Assembly (NCBI GenBank): GCA_028753945.1
Contig: JAPNXP010000012.1
Coordinates: 2,294,001 to 2,358,000 of the forward strand
Source of the DNA: Hexactinellida sp. DTS-2022
Taxonomy: Eukaryota; Porifera; Hexactinellida
Direction: 5' to 3'
DNA: 64,000 bases
Part shown: positions 12,491 to 23,858 of the stretch, in pieces
Position numbering within the stretch: position 1 is the stretch's first letter
Layout: each line of letters opens with the position of its first letter
The notes under the pieces: model-generated
Told to the model about the DNA's origin: nothing
What the model saw: the letters and a program-made list of their open reading frames with translations, nothing else
Databases searched by the model: none
Translations under genes and position numbers: made by a program

Positions 12491-12554
12491 TTTGTGTTCT
12501 CTACCGAATCAAATTGATCATAGAAATAAGCATTTACAGATGTATCTGTACCCA

Positions 12555-13136
12555 TCTATCTAATTCTAACCTATGCGAATGTTATAAATTTCGTGAGTGC
12601 CAGTTGTATTATCGAAATGCTGTTCAGATAAGGTTCCATAAGCTACATACTCCACAATAATATTATCACCAATTTTGCACTCCAACGGCCCTTTCTTATT
12701 ACAAATGTAAATTCAAAACAATCTTTAAACTTACACGCTGCTTTAGCTTTAAAAAAACAGCTATTTTGTTTTCTACTACTAAGTATATTAACCTTTTTGT
12801 ATTGAAAAGAAAGAACACATACAAAATTTCCCTCGATTTTTGAACTAAATAAAATGGACCAATCTTTAGAAAATACTACAGAGTCTCCATGAATTAGTGT
12901 AATACATTTCCATTCCATTCCACTTACCCAAAAATTCACCAGATTTCCTCACTAAACATGGATTGTTCAACTATGACTTCATTACCCAGAGTGCTGTCAT
13001 CTACTGATGGTACTAGCAATTTGGACTCAGGGATATTAGAGGTAATAACAATTTCAGGTTGCGGGTCATCGGTAGATGACAATATCGTGACTTGTTGATT
13101 TGAAGAAGAAGAAGAGGTATGATGAAATTTAGGCAC
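12555..13136 (-). pseudogene. N-terminal zinc-finger-like part of the DDE-OTU protein
   Basis: A Ser-rich acidic N-terminal tract (12936-13136) is followed, after a short interruption, by a segment with CFFKAKAACKFKDCFEFTF (in 12643-12939). This C-x3-C-like arrangement is typical just upstream of this transposase type. A frameshift then leads to IVEYVAYGTLSEQHFDNT, ending at a stop near 12560. The region is absent from the truncated second copy. Confidence 0.5.
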
Positions 13137-13582
13137 AGAGATTCATGAATTGAGCTTAAAGTATCTGAACTTACTCGACAAGCTAGAATAAAGCTAGTGA
13201 ATAAATCTAATTGTTGGACTGTGATAGCTATATATGAATTCCCAAATAGCTCTAATATCCTACAACTAATGTTTTCAACTAAATCCACGCTTCCACTAAG
13301 TTACAATTTCGCCTGATTAGTCGAATCCATTGCATTGATTCCATTAGACAGCAACTAAACTTTTTCGACTGATCGGTGGAGTTTGTCATCCACTAGCATG
13401 AACTCACCACTAACAAGCGGACACTCTAAGCTGAAAATTTCATTGCATCTAACCATAGACTATTATTACAGTTTACGAATGACCAAAAATGGCGATGAGT
13501 CCTCCCTGTTTGGGAGAAGAAGAAGCTATCTTAGACATCAGACCGTAAAGTTAGCAGTCATCTCAACCAGATGCCAATAAAC

Positions 13583-13975
13583 CTAGCAAACTGTTATTGG
13601 CACGTCTCGCTGTAAACTAGGAAAACTGAGATCGAACTCCTTCAAACTTATCTTACTGAGCTCTACAGTGTCAGGATATGAGCTAGCAGATATTAACTGA
13701 GTACTGATATGCTCTACTACCAATTGGGATACATCAATTGGAATGATAGACTTAAGCGTATTGATCATTTCATTTACTAGATGCTGAAAGTTTCCTCTAT
13801 TCAATCTCCATTTGGAGCTGAGAGAATCGCACTTAGTAGCCTTGTTTTTTTTCAAAAAAGAATAATTGACAATAATTGACAATTTGTCTCCTTTGTTCAA
13901 AGCATCTCTTACGCTATCGAAGCTTTCATAGCCGAGTTTCTGGAGAGCTTCGACGAATTGCTCTATTGAATTCAT
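13583..13975 (-). CDS. Unknown 130-residue ORF inside the DDE-OTU element
   Basis: It starts at a true ATG and reads as a mixed helical protein with no motif I recognise. The N-terminus contains ALQKLGYESFDSVRDAL and a Lys/Asn-rich centre. No signal peptide or membrane span is evident. Its place between the transposase and the right terminal repeat makes it a candidate accessory protein of the element. It could equally be a chance frame, because the region is not present in copy 2 for comparison. Confidence 0.35.
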   Translation of the reverse strand: MNSIEQFVEALQKLGYESFDSVRDALNKGDKLSIIVNYSFLKKNKATKCDSLSSKWRLNRGNFQHLVNEMINTLKSIIPIDVSQLVVEHISTQLISASSYPDTVELSKISLKEFDLSFPSLQRDVPITVC

Positions 13976-14033
13976 TACTAGATGTAATTATTATTATTAT
14001 TTTAATTATTAAATCAATACATATATACTACTA

Positions 14034-14210
14034 CAGTAGAACCTCGTTAATTAATACGAACACGGTTAATTAATACGAATTTCTGGATAAGAAGAACAGT
14101 TCCTCAAAATCAGGTCCCTACAATGGAGATTGAATGGGTGTTACTCCGGTTAATACGAACTCCGAGTAAAGCGAACAACTTTTTATCGTCCGTTGGTATC
14201 GACTGCATAT
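14034..14210. mobile_element. Partial pogo/Tigger-like MITE
   Basis: It follows TA and begins CAGTAGAACCTCGTTAAT, with repeats of TTAATACGAA inside. These are pogo/Tigger-type ends. I see no matching right end nearby, so it seems truncated. Confidence 0.6.
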
Positions 14211-14654
14211 AGTAATATCATATAGTTATGTTAGTATTCTAGGCCGGAGGTATTTCCTTCCGCCGGCCTTGGGCATCGAAATCTTGAGGGCCACGATATT
14301 GTAAAGTAAAATTTAGATTTGATCCTTCAAAATGTAGTGGTAAAAATATCGGTCCGGCAATGGCCTGCCCTGGTATTATTAATTAATAAAAAAGTGGCTA
14401 AGGCAAATTAAATAAATAAACTCACTAGAATTGGAAGAATCGACTTGGAAGAATAAAGAAGAGAGCTGAAAATGAAATGAGGAGAAAATGGAGATGAGAA
14501 ATATGCTGCATGCTGTGAAGTCAAAAAGATGTTTGAAAAAAAATGAAAATGTGAGTTTGAAAAAAATGAAAATAAATTTGAAGAAAATCAGGTAGAAGAA
14601 AGGCAGTGTATATTTATAGTGAGAAATCATTGAATTATAAACAAAGGACATAAT

Positions 14655-15090
14655 AAATTATTATCAATAGTATTACGTATTAGAGTTGACAACATATTCT
14701 ACATTATGGATATTGGATAGGTATGCAAATCATCATTGTAAGCCGATTAGTGAAATTTATGTTCATAATATTTTTTCAAAAATGAATATTTTGTTTTGAA
14801 ATTTACATGACAGATCATATCATAGGTGAGATAGACATATGACTAAAAGGAAAATTATATATAATGAATATTTTTTGAGTTATTACGGAAAAACCGAGGT
14901 CTAAATTTGAGCGAAAATTGCTAAGTCATCTTAAGGAATTTTGACATTTTGGGATTATATATGGGTTGTCACAACTTTCATCTTTCCGCTGATGTGATAA
15001 TTTTTCACGTACAGCGTAAACTTTTTGAGTTATTAGCATAAACGTGAGGTCTGCGAATCCGCCGATGAATCCGCCGCTAAGATAACACTA
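14655..15090. repeat. Right terminal inverted repeat of the DDE-OTU element
   Basis: The inverted partner of 3570-3985. It ends with TCCGCCGCTAAGATAACACT and carries a duplicated ATCCGCCG word near the end that the left arm lacks. Confidence 0.85.
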
Positions 15091-15477
15091 GTATCAGAAA
15101 TTTTGATAAGTTATGGCTGCGAAAAAGAGAAAATTTCAAGATGATTATCTTCAATTTGGTTTTGTTAGTATATGTATTGGAACAGTGAAATGCTATGAGT
15201 ATTAGTTCATTATACACTATTCTAATCCTTGACATTAAAGTATCCTTAGTATCCAAACTTTAAAATTATTTGTACAAACTTGGGAAGGGGAAATGCAAAA
15301 AAATGTGTTGAAAAAGGGGGAATGAGATAAAAAAAGTGTGGGAAACACTGCACTGTGACTGCTGTCTATGATCTATCAGTCTTGAAAGTGAAACCTAGAC
15401 AATTAATCATGGTTATTTTGCATTTACTCAATTCAAAATCTTATAACAATTTTTAGATGTTTTGAAACGTTGTTTAG

Positions 15478-15905
15478 AGCTGTTGTATGACAGTTTACTT
15501 ACCACTATTACTATAACCATTATTTACCATGGATACTTTCTATCCATGACGGTTTACTTACCGTCTTTGCAATGGCTTCACACTTTATACTTCCTATCAC
15601 ACATCCAGCACTTATAAGGATTCACATCTCAAATTTCAATTGGAAATGTCATTAGGCCCAAAATATCTAATACTAATATGGAAATTATTAAATGCTATAT
15701 TGATGCAATTTCAAATTATTAAAGTAAATTAGAATTTGAGATGTGAACCCTTATAAGTGTAGGTGTGTAATAGAAAGTATAAAGTGTGATGCCATTGCAA
15801 AGACGGTAAGTAAACCGTCATGGATTGAAAGTATCCATGGTAAATAATGGTCATAGTTATAGAGGTAAGTAAACTGCCATGGTAAGTAAGCCGTCATGCA
15901 ACAGA
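15478..15905. repeat. Fold-back repeat with GACGGTAAGTAAACCGTC motifs
   Basis: Left arm 15478-15650 pairs with right arm 15720-15905 around a loop of about 80 bp. The outer ends are CTGTTGTATGAC and GTCATGCAACAG. Each arm holds smaller palindromes built on GGTAAGTAAAC. No target duplication was found. Confidence 0.8.
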
Positions 15906-16292
15906 GATTATTCATATAGATTAGTATACTGAATATTGCTAAATCCATAAAACATCTAATACTTGATGTGATTATTTAATAGGCTTGCGCAAGTGACAGC
16001 ACTTTGCTTTCAAAATGATTTCTAAAATTAATACATTTATAAGAAGAATGTACTTCCGGTGTTGATATTTCCAAAGTATTTGGAATTTCTGAATGAAACT
16101 TTCAGTGAATACTCTAATAATATAGAGCTTACAAAATATGAATATAAAAATCCATATTTGCAGCCTGTTCGAAGCATTTCCCTATGGAGGCACTACATTT
16201 GATGATTGTGTAACTAGTAGTGCCTCCAAGGAGAAATACTTTCGGCACAGGTTGCAATTTTGAATTTTTTCGACATGTCATGAACGCCTCAA
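15906..16292. other. No gene; fragment of a repeat shared with 22.5 and 28.7 kb
   Basis: The sequence at 16185-16290 has AGTGCCTCCAAGG, CGGCACAGGTTGCAATTT and CGCCTCAAGGTGT. The same words occur at about 22495-22565 and partly at 28705-28760, so this is a dispersed repeat. Nothing else is recognised. Confidence 0.5.
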
Positions 16293-16530
16293 GGTGTTTA
16301 TGTTGCAGTGTATATGTACTTTTGGTGTACATGCATGTACACCAGTGCAAATGCATGTACACTGATAAGTTGGTGTACATGCATGTACACCGGTGTATAT
16401 GCACTTTATTCACTATATTGGCTACAAGTGTATATACACCAGTGTATACGCACTTTTATCATTTTTATGTCAATGGGTGCTTATAAATTTAAACTAGTAT
16501 ATTGTGAATTCCTGTGTATCTAAGTTATGA
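16293..16530. repeat. Left inverted arm of P-like element A
   Basis: It pairs with 20388-20630. Palindromic units (GTGTACATGCATGTACAC, GGTGTATA-GCAC) recur about every 25-45 bp and may be transposase-binding sites. The open frames across it only reflect this repetition. Confidence 0.85.
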
Positions 16531-17043
16531 TATAACATAGATTCTGAAATTGTACATATATTCCCTCGATGTTATATAGCTAGTATTATACATACGCATG
16601 TTATAATTATGATATACGGCGCGTGTAAATTACTTTGATAAAATTGCAATCGATTAGATTTTCACACATGCAATTGTAGGATGCATTGCTGTGAATATAA
16701 TTAGAATTACCATAAAAGAATTTAGGTTTATTCATAGCCTACTATAATAATGCCAATGTATAGAATCGATTTTTCTGACAATGGATAGAAATCAAGTCAT
16801 TTTTGTTGACCAACCATAATATTTTACAACTTTTTAAGAAGATACTCTATTGACATCTATTATTAATTAACTGGCTTGCATCGACTAATATTCTTTTTTA
16901 ATTGTAATTTTTGTTTGTTTGTTTGCTGAAAAGTGACCAATTTGTTCAATAACTCAGTTACTGCAATATTTTAATTCTATCTTCTATTATAGTATTTCTC
17001 CATTTACTAACTATTATTTTTTAAATTACCGATTAGCTCTCCG

Positions 17044-19847
17044 ATGCCGAATAAATGCTCTGCACCGAATTGCAAAAGCAATTATTATCCGGATGAGCCA
17101 TACATACCAGTATTCGAACTACCTAACCATCCCGAAGAATTACGACAGCAGTGGTTCAATGCTCTTCATCGTGAAAACATAACTTCACTAAAACAAGTTT
17201 ACGTATGTATCCATCATTTTCGCGAAGATGATATTGAACATACTTATAAAATTCCTAATCCAGACGGATCTTTTACTGAAGTTCCAAGAGGAAAACCAAA
17301 ACTCAGGAAGGGCTCTATTCCATCCTCTCTACCAGGCTGTGCTCCTTATTATTCGGAATTATGTTCAAAACCCGCTCGGTTATCTTTTGATTCAAAAGAA
17401 GAAGTACATTTTCAAAAGGCCATCGTGCTAAGTCGTGAATCTCAAAAAGCTGAGGAGTTGAAATATCGTATAACATCACTAATTACCTTAAGAGTTTATG
17501 TCATCTATCACTCTACCTGTAGACTGGCTCTTGGTTTTCAGATCACCGTGTTCAACTTATCAAACTTTTACAATCAGATGATCTCACAATTTCTATTCTT
17601 TATTCCATATCTATTGATTCCTCTCTAAATATTCGGGGCTTTCAGAAAGACCAGGAAACTGTACTTTCTATCAACACCTTAAATGATACTAGGCAAATCG
17701 CGTCCTTAATTAATGAACTAGAAAGTAAATCTTTTAATACACCTTTAAAGACAATTGCTTCTGATATTTCAAACGCTACAATTCAAATACGAAATGCTAT
17801 CCAAAAATTGGAACCAGAAATACTTGAGTCTTCTAAATCCCTAAATGATGATCATTCTGAAAACACTACGACACTATCTCGCCTACAAATTATTCTCTGC
17901 CAATTAGAAAATGTACTTGCCCCTAAGAATAGAAGAAGGTACAATATTATTACTCAAGTAATTGCTCTTAAATCTCATCTCATATCGCCAGCCTGCTATA
18001 ACTATCTTCAATCATTAGACTGCTTAGTCCTACCTCATTATCATACTCTTCAAAAGCTTTACTCGTCTCTGGGCCTTGACTCAGAGTTCATGACATATTT
18101 GAAGCAATCAACTTCTCTCTTTTCTCCACAAGAAAAGAATGTTATCTTGCAGATGGACGAAATACATGTGAATTCTGACTCATCCTACAAAGGTGGGCGA
18201 ATAATTAACCCTCCTCTCAACACAGACACTCCAACAAAATCTGTATTCGCGATAATGGCATCAAGTTTACATAAGAAATGGTCAACGATTGTTCGTTTAC
18301 TTCCTCTTTCTAAAACTACTGCCCAGGAACTATTTCCTATTATTAGTAAGGTAATATGTGACGTCGAGTTAAATGGGCTCTCCGTTCAAGTCCTATGTAC
18401 AGACAACAATCCTTTAAATGTACGTTTGTTCAAACTTTTCTCTCCAGATAACAAGACCCTACAACACTGTGTACCCCATCCTGCGGATGTAACTAGATCC
18501 TTGGTTCTAATGTTTGATTTCGTCCATATTTTGAAGAGCGTTCGAAACAACTGGATAAACCTTAAAAACATTAATCAAACCTTCATCTATCCCGATCTTT
18601 CAAATATTTATTCAACTCGTATCACTTATCCTCTTCATATTCACACCGCGTCTTTTAATGATATTCGCAATCTCTACCGTTCAGAAAAACACAAGGTAGT
18701 GAAACTTGCTCCACGTTTGACAGCGAAATCATGTTGGCCAACTACATTGGAACGCCAAAATGTTAAATTAGCACTCAAGATCTTCGACGAGTCTACTATG
18801 GCGGCAATTTCACTTACACCCACTCACAACAACCAAACGCACGACTTCATCGATATCATAGTGAAATTGTGGAAAATTTTCAATATATATCGACCTAATA
18901 AAGATCTTCGTTTTAAGGATGATTTCTCAAGAGTACTCAGTCACAATGATAGCCGACTTTCTTTTATTACCCGGATAGTTTACTGGATTGATGCTTGGAA
19001 AGCTTTACCTGGAAAGGAAGGTAAACTAAGTCCACAAACATTTGCAAGTCTTAAACATTCCTGTCTCGCACTTACCTATCTCGTCAATCACTTAACTTCA
19101 GAATGCGGGTTCAATTATCTCCTATCATACTTCTTGCAAACAGATCCAATCGAACACCACTTTGGATTATATAGAATGTTGTCTGGTGCAAATTATCACA
19201 TTTCATTGTGTCAAATTCTCGAATCAGAGCGTCGCTTAAAAGTCTCAAACATCTTCAAGTTATTTTCTCAACAACCATCTTTTAAACAAACTTCTTTGCA
19301 AAATTTTATACAATCCTTTTCTCCTGACGACGAAGATCGTTCACATAATGTAGATTTAATTCCTTTTCTTTCAGATCTACCTGACTTATCTACAATTGTG
19401 TTTGATACTGCCACCTTACAGTCTCTAGCATTTATTGCTGGTTATTCTGTACACCAATATTTAAAACGGGCTCATAATTGCGAATTTTGCAGAGTGTTAT
19501 TAACTATCGATCAAGATATTATATTTGATACTTCCACTTTCAAGCTAATAGAAATCATGGATCGTGGCGGACTGAAATGGCCATCAGAAATTGCCTTGCA
19601 TCTCGTTGTTTTGGTATGGAAAAATTTTATTTCTCTAGAGCGTAACCAACAAATATGGAAGTAGTTTGTTGTTGGAAGATGCCGGAACATTCTTGTTCAG
19701 TTATCCAAGAATATTCTTGAAAATACAGATGGCGACCATTGGCGCAATACATGTTCCCAGTGTAACACGGAAGGTTGGGATATCGCACACAAACTGATTT
19801 TTGTTACTTCTAATTGTATTATTTCAAATAAAAGTGAAGAACTATAA
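17044..19847 (+). pseudogene. THAP-domain P-element-like transposase A
   Basis: It starts at ATG with a C2CH THAP zinc finger (CSAPNCKSNYY, later VCIHHF) over about 95 residues. A coiled-coil-like linker follows, then the RNase H-like core with MDEIHV, TDNNPLNVRLF and TDPIEHHFGLYR. These match the three acidic positions known in THAP9 and the P element. DRGGLKWPSE precedes the C-terminal part. An in-frame TAG (19662-19664) interrupts the C-terminus, which continues in the same frame with WRNTCSQC and ends at 19847. Between 17467 and 17542 the frame is lost: either two single-base indels, or a 74 nt intron (GT at 17468, CAG at 17541) whose removal restores the frame exactly. Unlike copy C it has no introns in the two core positions. 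The TAG makes an intact product doubtful. Confidence 0.88.
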
Positions 19848-20387
19848 TTCGGAAATCTGTGCTAAAGCTAGAGAAGATCCACGTAAACTGAAAAAAATTA
19901 AAAGTTAGAACATTGTTGCTAGATAGCGTAGTAATATATATTATTCATAGTATAATTTTACGTAGGATGTTGGATTTGTTGCTCCTAATGTCCTCTTTAT
20001 TCAATGATCTAATGATCTTATAACGTAGCAATTAAATAGTATGACAAATTTCAACAGGATAATATTCAAATATGCTGAATGTATTTAAATGTTTATGCCT
20101 TGATTTTCATCCATGGTATTTTATTGGTTGGCATTATTATAGTAGGCTATGGTTTATTGTAATGCATTGCATGATTATAATTGTATCTTATCAATTGGAA
20201 TCAAATGTTATACAGTCGAAACCGGTTTATTCTAAACAATTCATTTCATGGAAATAAAGTAAGAAAAATCCGATAGTTAGAATAAACCGATTGAAGATAA
20301 AACAAAATTGGAATTTCTTACACATTTAGAACAAATAGAAAACGATTAGTTACCAAAAACTGGGGTTAAAAAACCTGTTTCGATGAA

Positions 20388-20630
20388 TCATAACTAGATA
20401 GATACACAGGAATTCACAATATAGTAGTTTAAATTCATAAGCACCCATTGACATTAAAAATGGATAAAAGTGCGTATACACTGGTGTATATACACTTGTA
20501 GCCAATATAGTTTATAAAGTGCATATACACCGGTGTACATGCATGTACACCAACTTATCAGTGTACATGTATGTGCACTGGTGTACATACATGTACACCA
20601 AAAGTGCATATACACTGCAACATTTACACC
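20388..20630. repeat. Right inverted arm of P-like element A
   Basis: Inverted partner of 16293-16530, ending CACTGCAACATTTACACC. It contains the same palindrome series. Confidence 0.85.
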
Positions 20631-20959
20631 CATTTATTATTTGATACGGGACAAACGACGATTTATAAATTTCAAGCTGCTTTCTCTCTTAAGGATGCTT
20701 CGGAGGAAAATTCAGTGTATTTAGAGATAAAATTAAAAAGCGAGTTTACTTTGAAATGAAGGTAATATATCATGGAATTATGTGGGAAGTGAATTTTTTT
20801 AAATTATTCCCCAAGTCTTCAAAATGTAATTTTCTGACGTGATTATTGATGATTTAGCACTTTCAATATCGAAATTGACATTCTTTGATGCTTGTATGTA
20901 ATATATCGTCCACTTAAATACTTCTATTATATAAACTAACATTAATTAATAAGCACATA

Positions 20960-21032
20960 TATTCAGTGGTTTGGATATATTGCTATCTTTCACTTGATCA
21001 TGGGTTCGAATCCCTGATCTGCATATATTTTT
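20960..21032 (+). tRNA. tRNA-Glu-like relic
   Basis: CAGTGGTTTGGAT resembles the D arm, CTTTCAC the Glu(TTC) anticodon loop, and GGGTTCGAATCCC is a perfect T arm. The acceptor and anticodon stems do not pair, so it is a decayed or tRNA-derived sequence, not a working tRNA. Confidence 0.35.
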
Positions 21033-21131
21033 CTTTTCCTATTGCATTATCAACTGATCATTTGGCTATATCATATTTCAAATCAATTATCATATATATT
21101 TAGTGTATACTTGCTGTATCCCAGCTAGCGT

Positions 21132-21948
21132 TGCCAATCCAATCCAATCGAGAGAACTTATCGATTATCGATTGCTGAATTTTGTTTCGATTGGATTATC
21201 GATTGGATTGCCCAAAGTCTTCATCGATTGGATAATTATCGACGAATTTTTATCGATTATCGATTTTTTTTTCGATTTTTTCGATTTAGCGAGTAAAGGC
21301 GATAAATTATAATAATTTATACACAATCAATGCATAATCGATAGAAAATCGATAAATAATTGATAGAAATCGATAAATACAGTAGAACTTGGTTAAGACG
21401 TGCCACCTTGGGAGACAAGAAAAGTACGTACTAATCGAGGTAAGTCTTATCCGTATGCATAATCCACAAGTCGAAATAATGACTTGTTCAATGATGTGAA
21501 TCGATGTATGGTATACAAGTATATAACATACTTAACGATCTGATTAAAGTATTTTAGTTGTCACCTACTCACTTAAACCAAATAATACCTGAGATCTGCG
21601 GTTATTAGAGAACAGTACGTAGAGAACAGTACGTAATATCCGAGAGTCCGTCTGAAGCCGAGTACGTACTTAGCGAGTTCCACGGTAGTCGACAAATAAT
21701 CGATAGAAAATCTATAAATAATCGATAGAAAATCGATAAATATTCGATAAATAATCGTTAAGTAATCGATAGAAAATCGATAAATAATCTATTGAAAATC
21801 AATAAATAATCGATGAATAATTATAATTGATGATTTTTATCCATTATCGTTTGGATTGGATTGTTAGATCATATCATCGATTGGATTGGTTATCGATATC
21901 GATTGCCAAAATTTACATCGATTGGATTGGATTGGATTGGCAGCCCTG
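21132..21948. mobile_element. hAT-like element rich in ATCGATAAATAATCGAT
   Basis: The ends are TGCCAATCCAATCCAATCG and the complementary GATTGGATTGGCA plus GCCCTG. Flanks GCTAGCGT (21124-21131) and GCTAACGT (21949-21956) are an 8 bp duplication with one mismatch. The interior is a series of imperfect AATCGATAGAAAATCGATAA repeats. A Tigger-like MITE is nested at 21380-21685. Confidence 0.82.
21380..21685. mobile_element. pogo/Tigger-like MITE of the TACGTACT family
   Basis: 306 bp between TA dinucleotides. It begins CAGTAGAACTTGGTTAAGAC and ends GCGAGTTCCACGG. It shares its whole interior with 49936-50362 and with the partial copy at the end of the window. Confidence 0.85.
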
Positions 21949-21956
21949 GCTAACGT

Positions 21957-22669
21957 AGACATATTAGACATACCATGACATTAATCATGACGATATTCCT
22001 AAATTATTTCCTCAAAAAGATGTCTTAATAGAAACCGGACAACGATAATTTGGCAGCGTCTTGCTCAGAATTCGATTAATTATAGCTAATTATATATTTA
22101 ATTGATTAAGCGAACGGTAGTTTAATTAACTGATGATCCCAGAACGAGATAAAACACCTTATTGAGGATATATTGGTTAAAATCTTAACAAAACTTCAAA
22201 CGTAATTATCTCAAAACATAGAAATTCTGATTTCTGCGGTTTTAATTAGAAATCTATTAATCCTATAAGCCTGAAATCCATAGGGAATCTTATACATGTC
22301 ATTTGCAATAAATACAAGCATTTTCAGTATCAACAAACATCTTCATCATATGATCAGGACAGTGGAGGTGGGAAAAAGTACAAAATTTGGTAGCTTTTAG
22401 ACGGGAACGCGGAATTAGACCCAAAATTAATTCGGAAAATGACCCAAAACACTATATTTTGTCACTATACTGTATTTTGATGGTGGTTTATTGATAGTGC
22501 CTCCAAATGAACATGCTGTCGGCACAGGCTGCAATTTGGGATTTTTTTTTCGCCTCAAGGTGTCAAGAATCATTTGTTAGTGGTTCCGAAATTTGAAGTT
22601 TGTTTCTATCATAAACCTTCTTAATTTTAATGCCATTCATTCATCATGTATTGATATTAAATTATATTA
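21957..22669. other. No gene seen
   Basis: AT-rich. The part at about 22495-22565 (AGTGCCTCC, CGGCACAGGCTGCAATTT) belongs to the dispersed repeat also seen at 16.2 and 28.7 kb. Confidence 0.4.
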
Positions 22670-22843
22670 CAGTAGATGTCGGATATAAGCACATCGGTTA
22701 TAATAACATATCGGATATAAGCACACTATGTTGGGAAACGGTTGCCATATACCCTGTATAATTTATGTCGGTTATAAGAAAATGCCGGTTATAAGCACAT
22801 CAAGTGCTGTTCCCGACGATTTGCTTATAACCGGCATCCACTG
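22670..22843. mobile_element. 174 bp pogo/Tigger-like MITE, copy 1
   Basis: It lies between TA dinucleotides and begins CAGTAGATGTCGGATATAAG, ending with the inverted CTTATAACCGGCATCCACTG. It is nearly identical in length and sequence to 24416-24589. Confidence 0.92.
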
Positions 22844-23468
22844 TATTAGTTATTTATTTTAGCCATTTTATCCACGGTGAGTGAGTTAAGATACAAATCC
22901 TTATATAATATTATTTTATTTAATCCATTGTATAGTAATACTACAATTAAATAGAAAGTCACCTGGAATTTATATATTAAATCAATATATTTATCGCAAG
23001 TTGAAACAATTGAGTAACATTTAACAAGTTAAATCAATATATTTACTACAAGTTAAAACAATGGAATAGATTTAACAGTTTTACTGAAACTGAAATGTGA
23101 GTAAACAAAGAAATTTTAACCCCCATTAATGGCAGAAATTAAACCCTTTATTGAAAATTTTCTTCTCCTATCAGATGCAGAATTTTATGCTGAATCCAAA
23201 TGTGAAATAAAAATTGGGGGTTTAGTAAACATTCTTTGAGTTATGGATCAGACAAATTTTGAAAGGTGTTAAGGATGTGTCCAAAATTTTGTTAATAAAA
23301 ATCGTAACCCCAGGTGCAAATTAGACGTCGACTCCGAACCTACATGCCAAGTTTCAACCCTTTATGTATATAGGTGTGGCCAGGGCACCTGCTACGGAGA
23401 AATAATAATAGAAATAAAAATAAAGGCAGTGATTTCAATACTGGGCCACTATACTATAGTATAGTCGG

Positions 23469-23744
23469 CATAGGCGTCTATATTTTTGGTATCCTTCAAA
23501 ATCTGTTTGGGGGCCAAAAAGGTTTATCTCTATACCTCATTATTAATATTATCTCATTATTAATATCATTACACAATAACAATAAATAAACAATTTGTTT
23601 TTGTAACACCTTGCGAATGAATCTGTAGAATGAATAGTCGCATTCATTGTAAAAAACAATCAATCTATGAAACATCGAGGTTAATAAACTGGGGGGGCCT
23701 GGGATACTCGGCCCCCCCCTGCCCCACCATTAATGACGCCTATG
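23469..23744. mobile_element. CATAGGCGTC-family MITE
   Basis: 276 bp with ends CATAGGCGTC and GACGCCTATG. The flanks ATAGTCGG (23461-23468) and ATAGTCAG (23745-23752) are an 8 bp duplication with one mismatch. G- and C-tracts lie inside. The flanking words AAAGGCAGTGA and ACTGGGCCACTATA recur just downstream (about 23776-23820), so the host site is itself duplicated. Confidence 0.88.
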
Positions 23745-23858
23745 ATAGTCAGCACAGTAAAAATATTAACAATAAAGGCAGTGAGATTAGAACTGGGCCA
23801 CTATAGTATAGTATAGTCAGCACCGACACAGTAAAAGAGTAGATTTTATATCCATGTA

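Larger units (their letters stand above)
3570..15090. mobile_element. Composite DDE-OTU transposon, copy 1 (11.5 kb with nested insertions)
   Basis: Two inverted arms of about 420 bp bound the segment: 3570-3985 and 14655-15090. Both start at AGTGTTATCTTAGCGGCGG. Between them lie the DDE and OTU coding remnants on the minus strand (10288-13136), an unknown ORF (13583-13975) and a 5.6 kb element nested at 4733-10321. Without the nested element the unit would be about 5.9 kb. I could not find a clear target-site duplication. The superfamily is not certain; the transposase resembles the group that also gave rise to vertnin-like proteins. Confidence 0.75.
16293..20630. mobile_element. THAP/P-like transposon A, complete outline (4.3 kb)
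   Basis: Inverted arms of about 240 bp (16293-16530 and 20388-20630) enclose a P-like transposase gene on the plus strand. The arms begin near GTTTATGTTGCAGTGTATATG and contain a ladder of palindromes related to GGTGTACATGCATGTACACC. No clear 8 bp duplication was seen outside the ends. Confidence 0.85.

Noticed and set aside
14379-14651. 90-codon Phe-rich frame on the minus strand
   Set aside because: Low-complexity A/G-rich DNA next to a terminal arm produces it; there is no motif.
16220-16523. Open frames with repeated VYMHVH-like residues
   Set aside because: They are translations of the palindrome ladder in the terminal arm of element A and appear on both strands and in the other arm.
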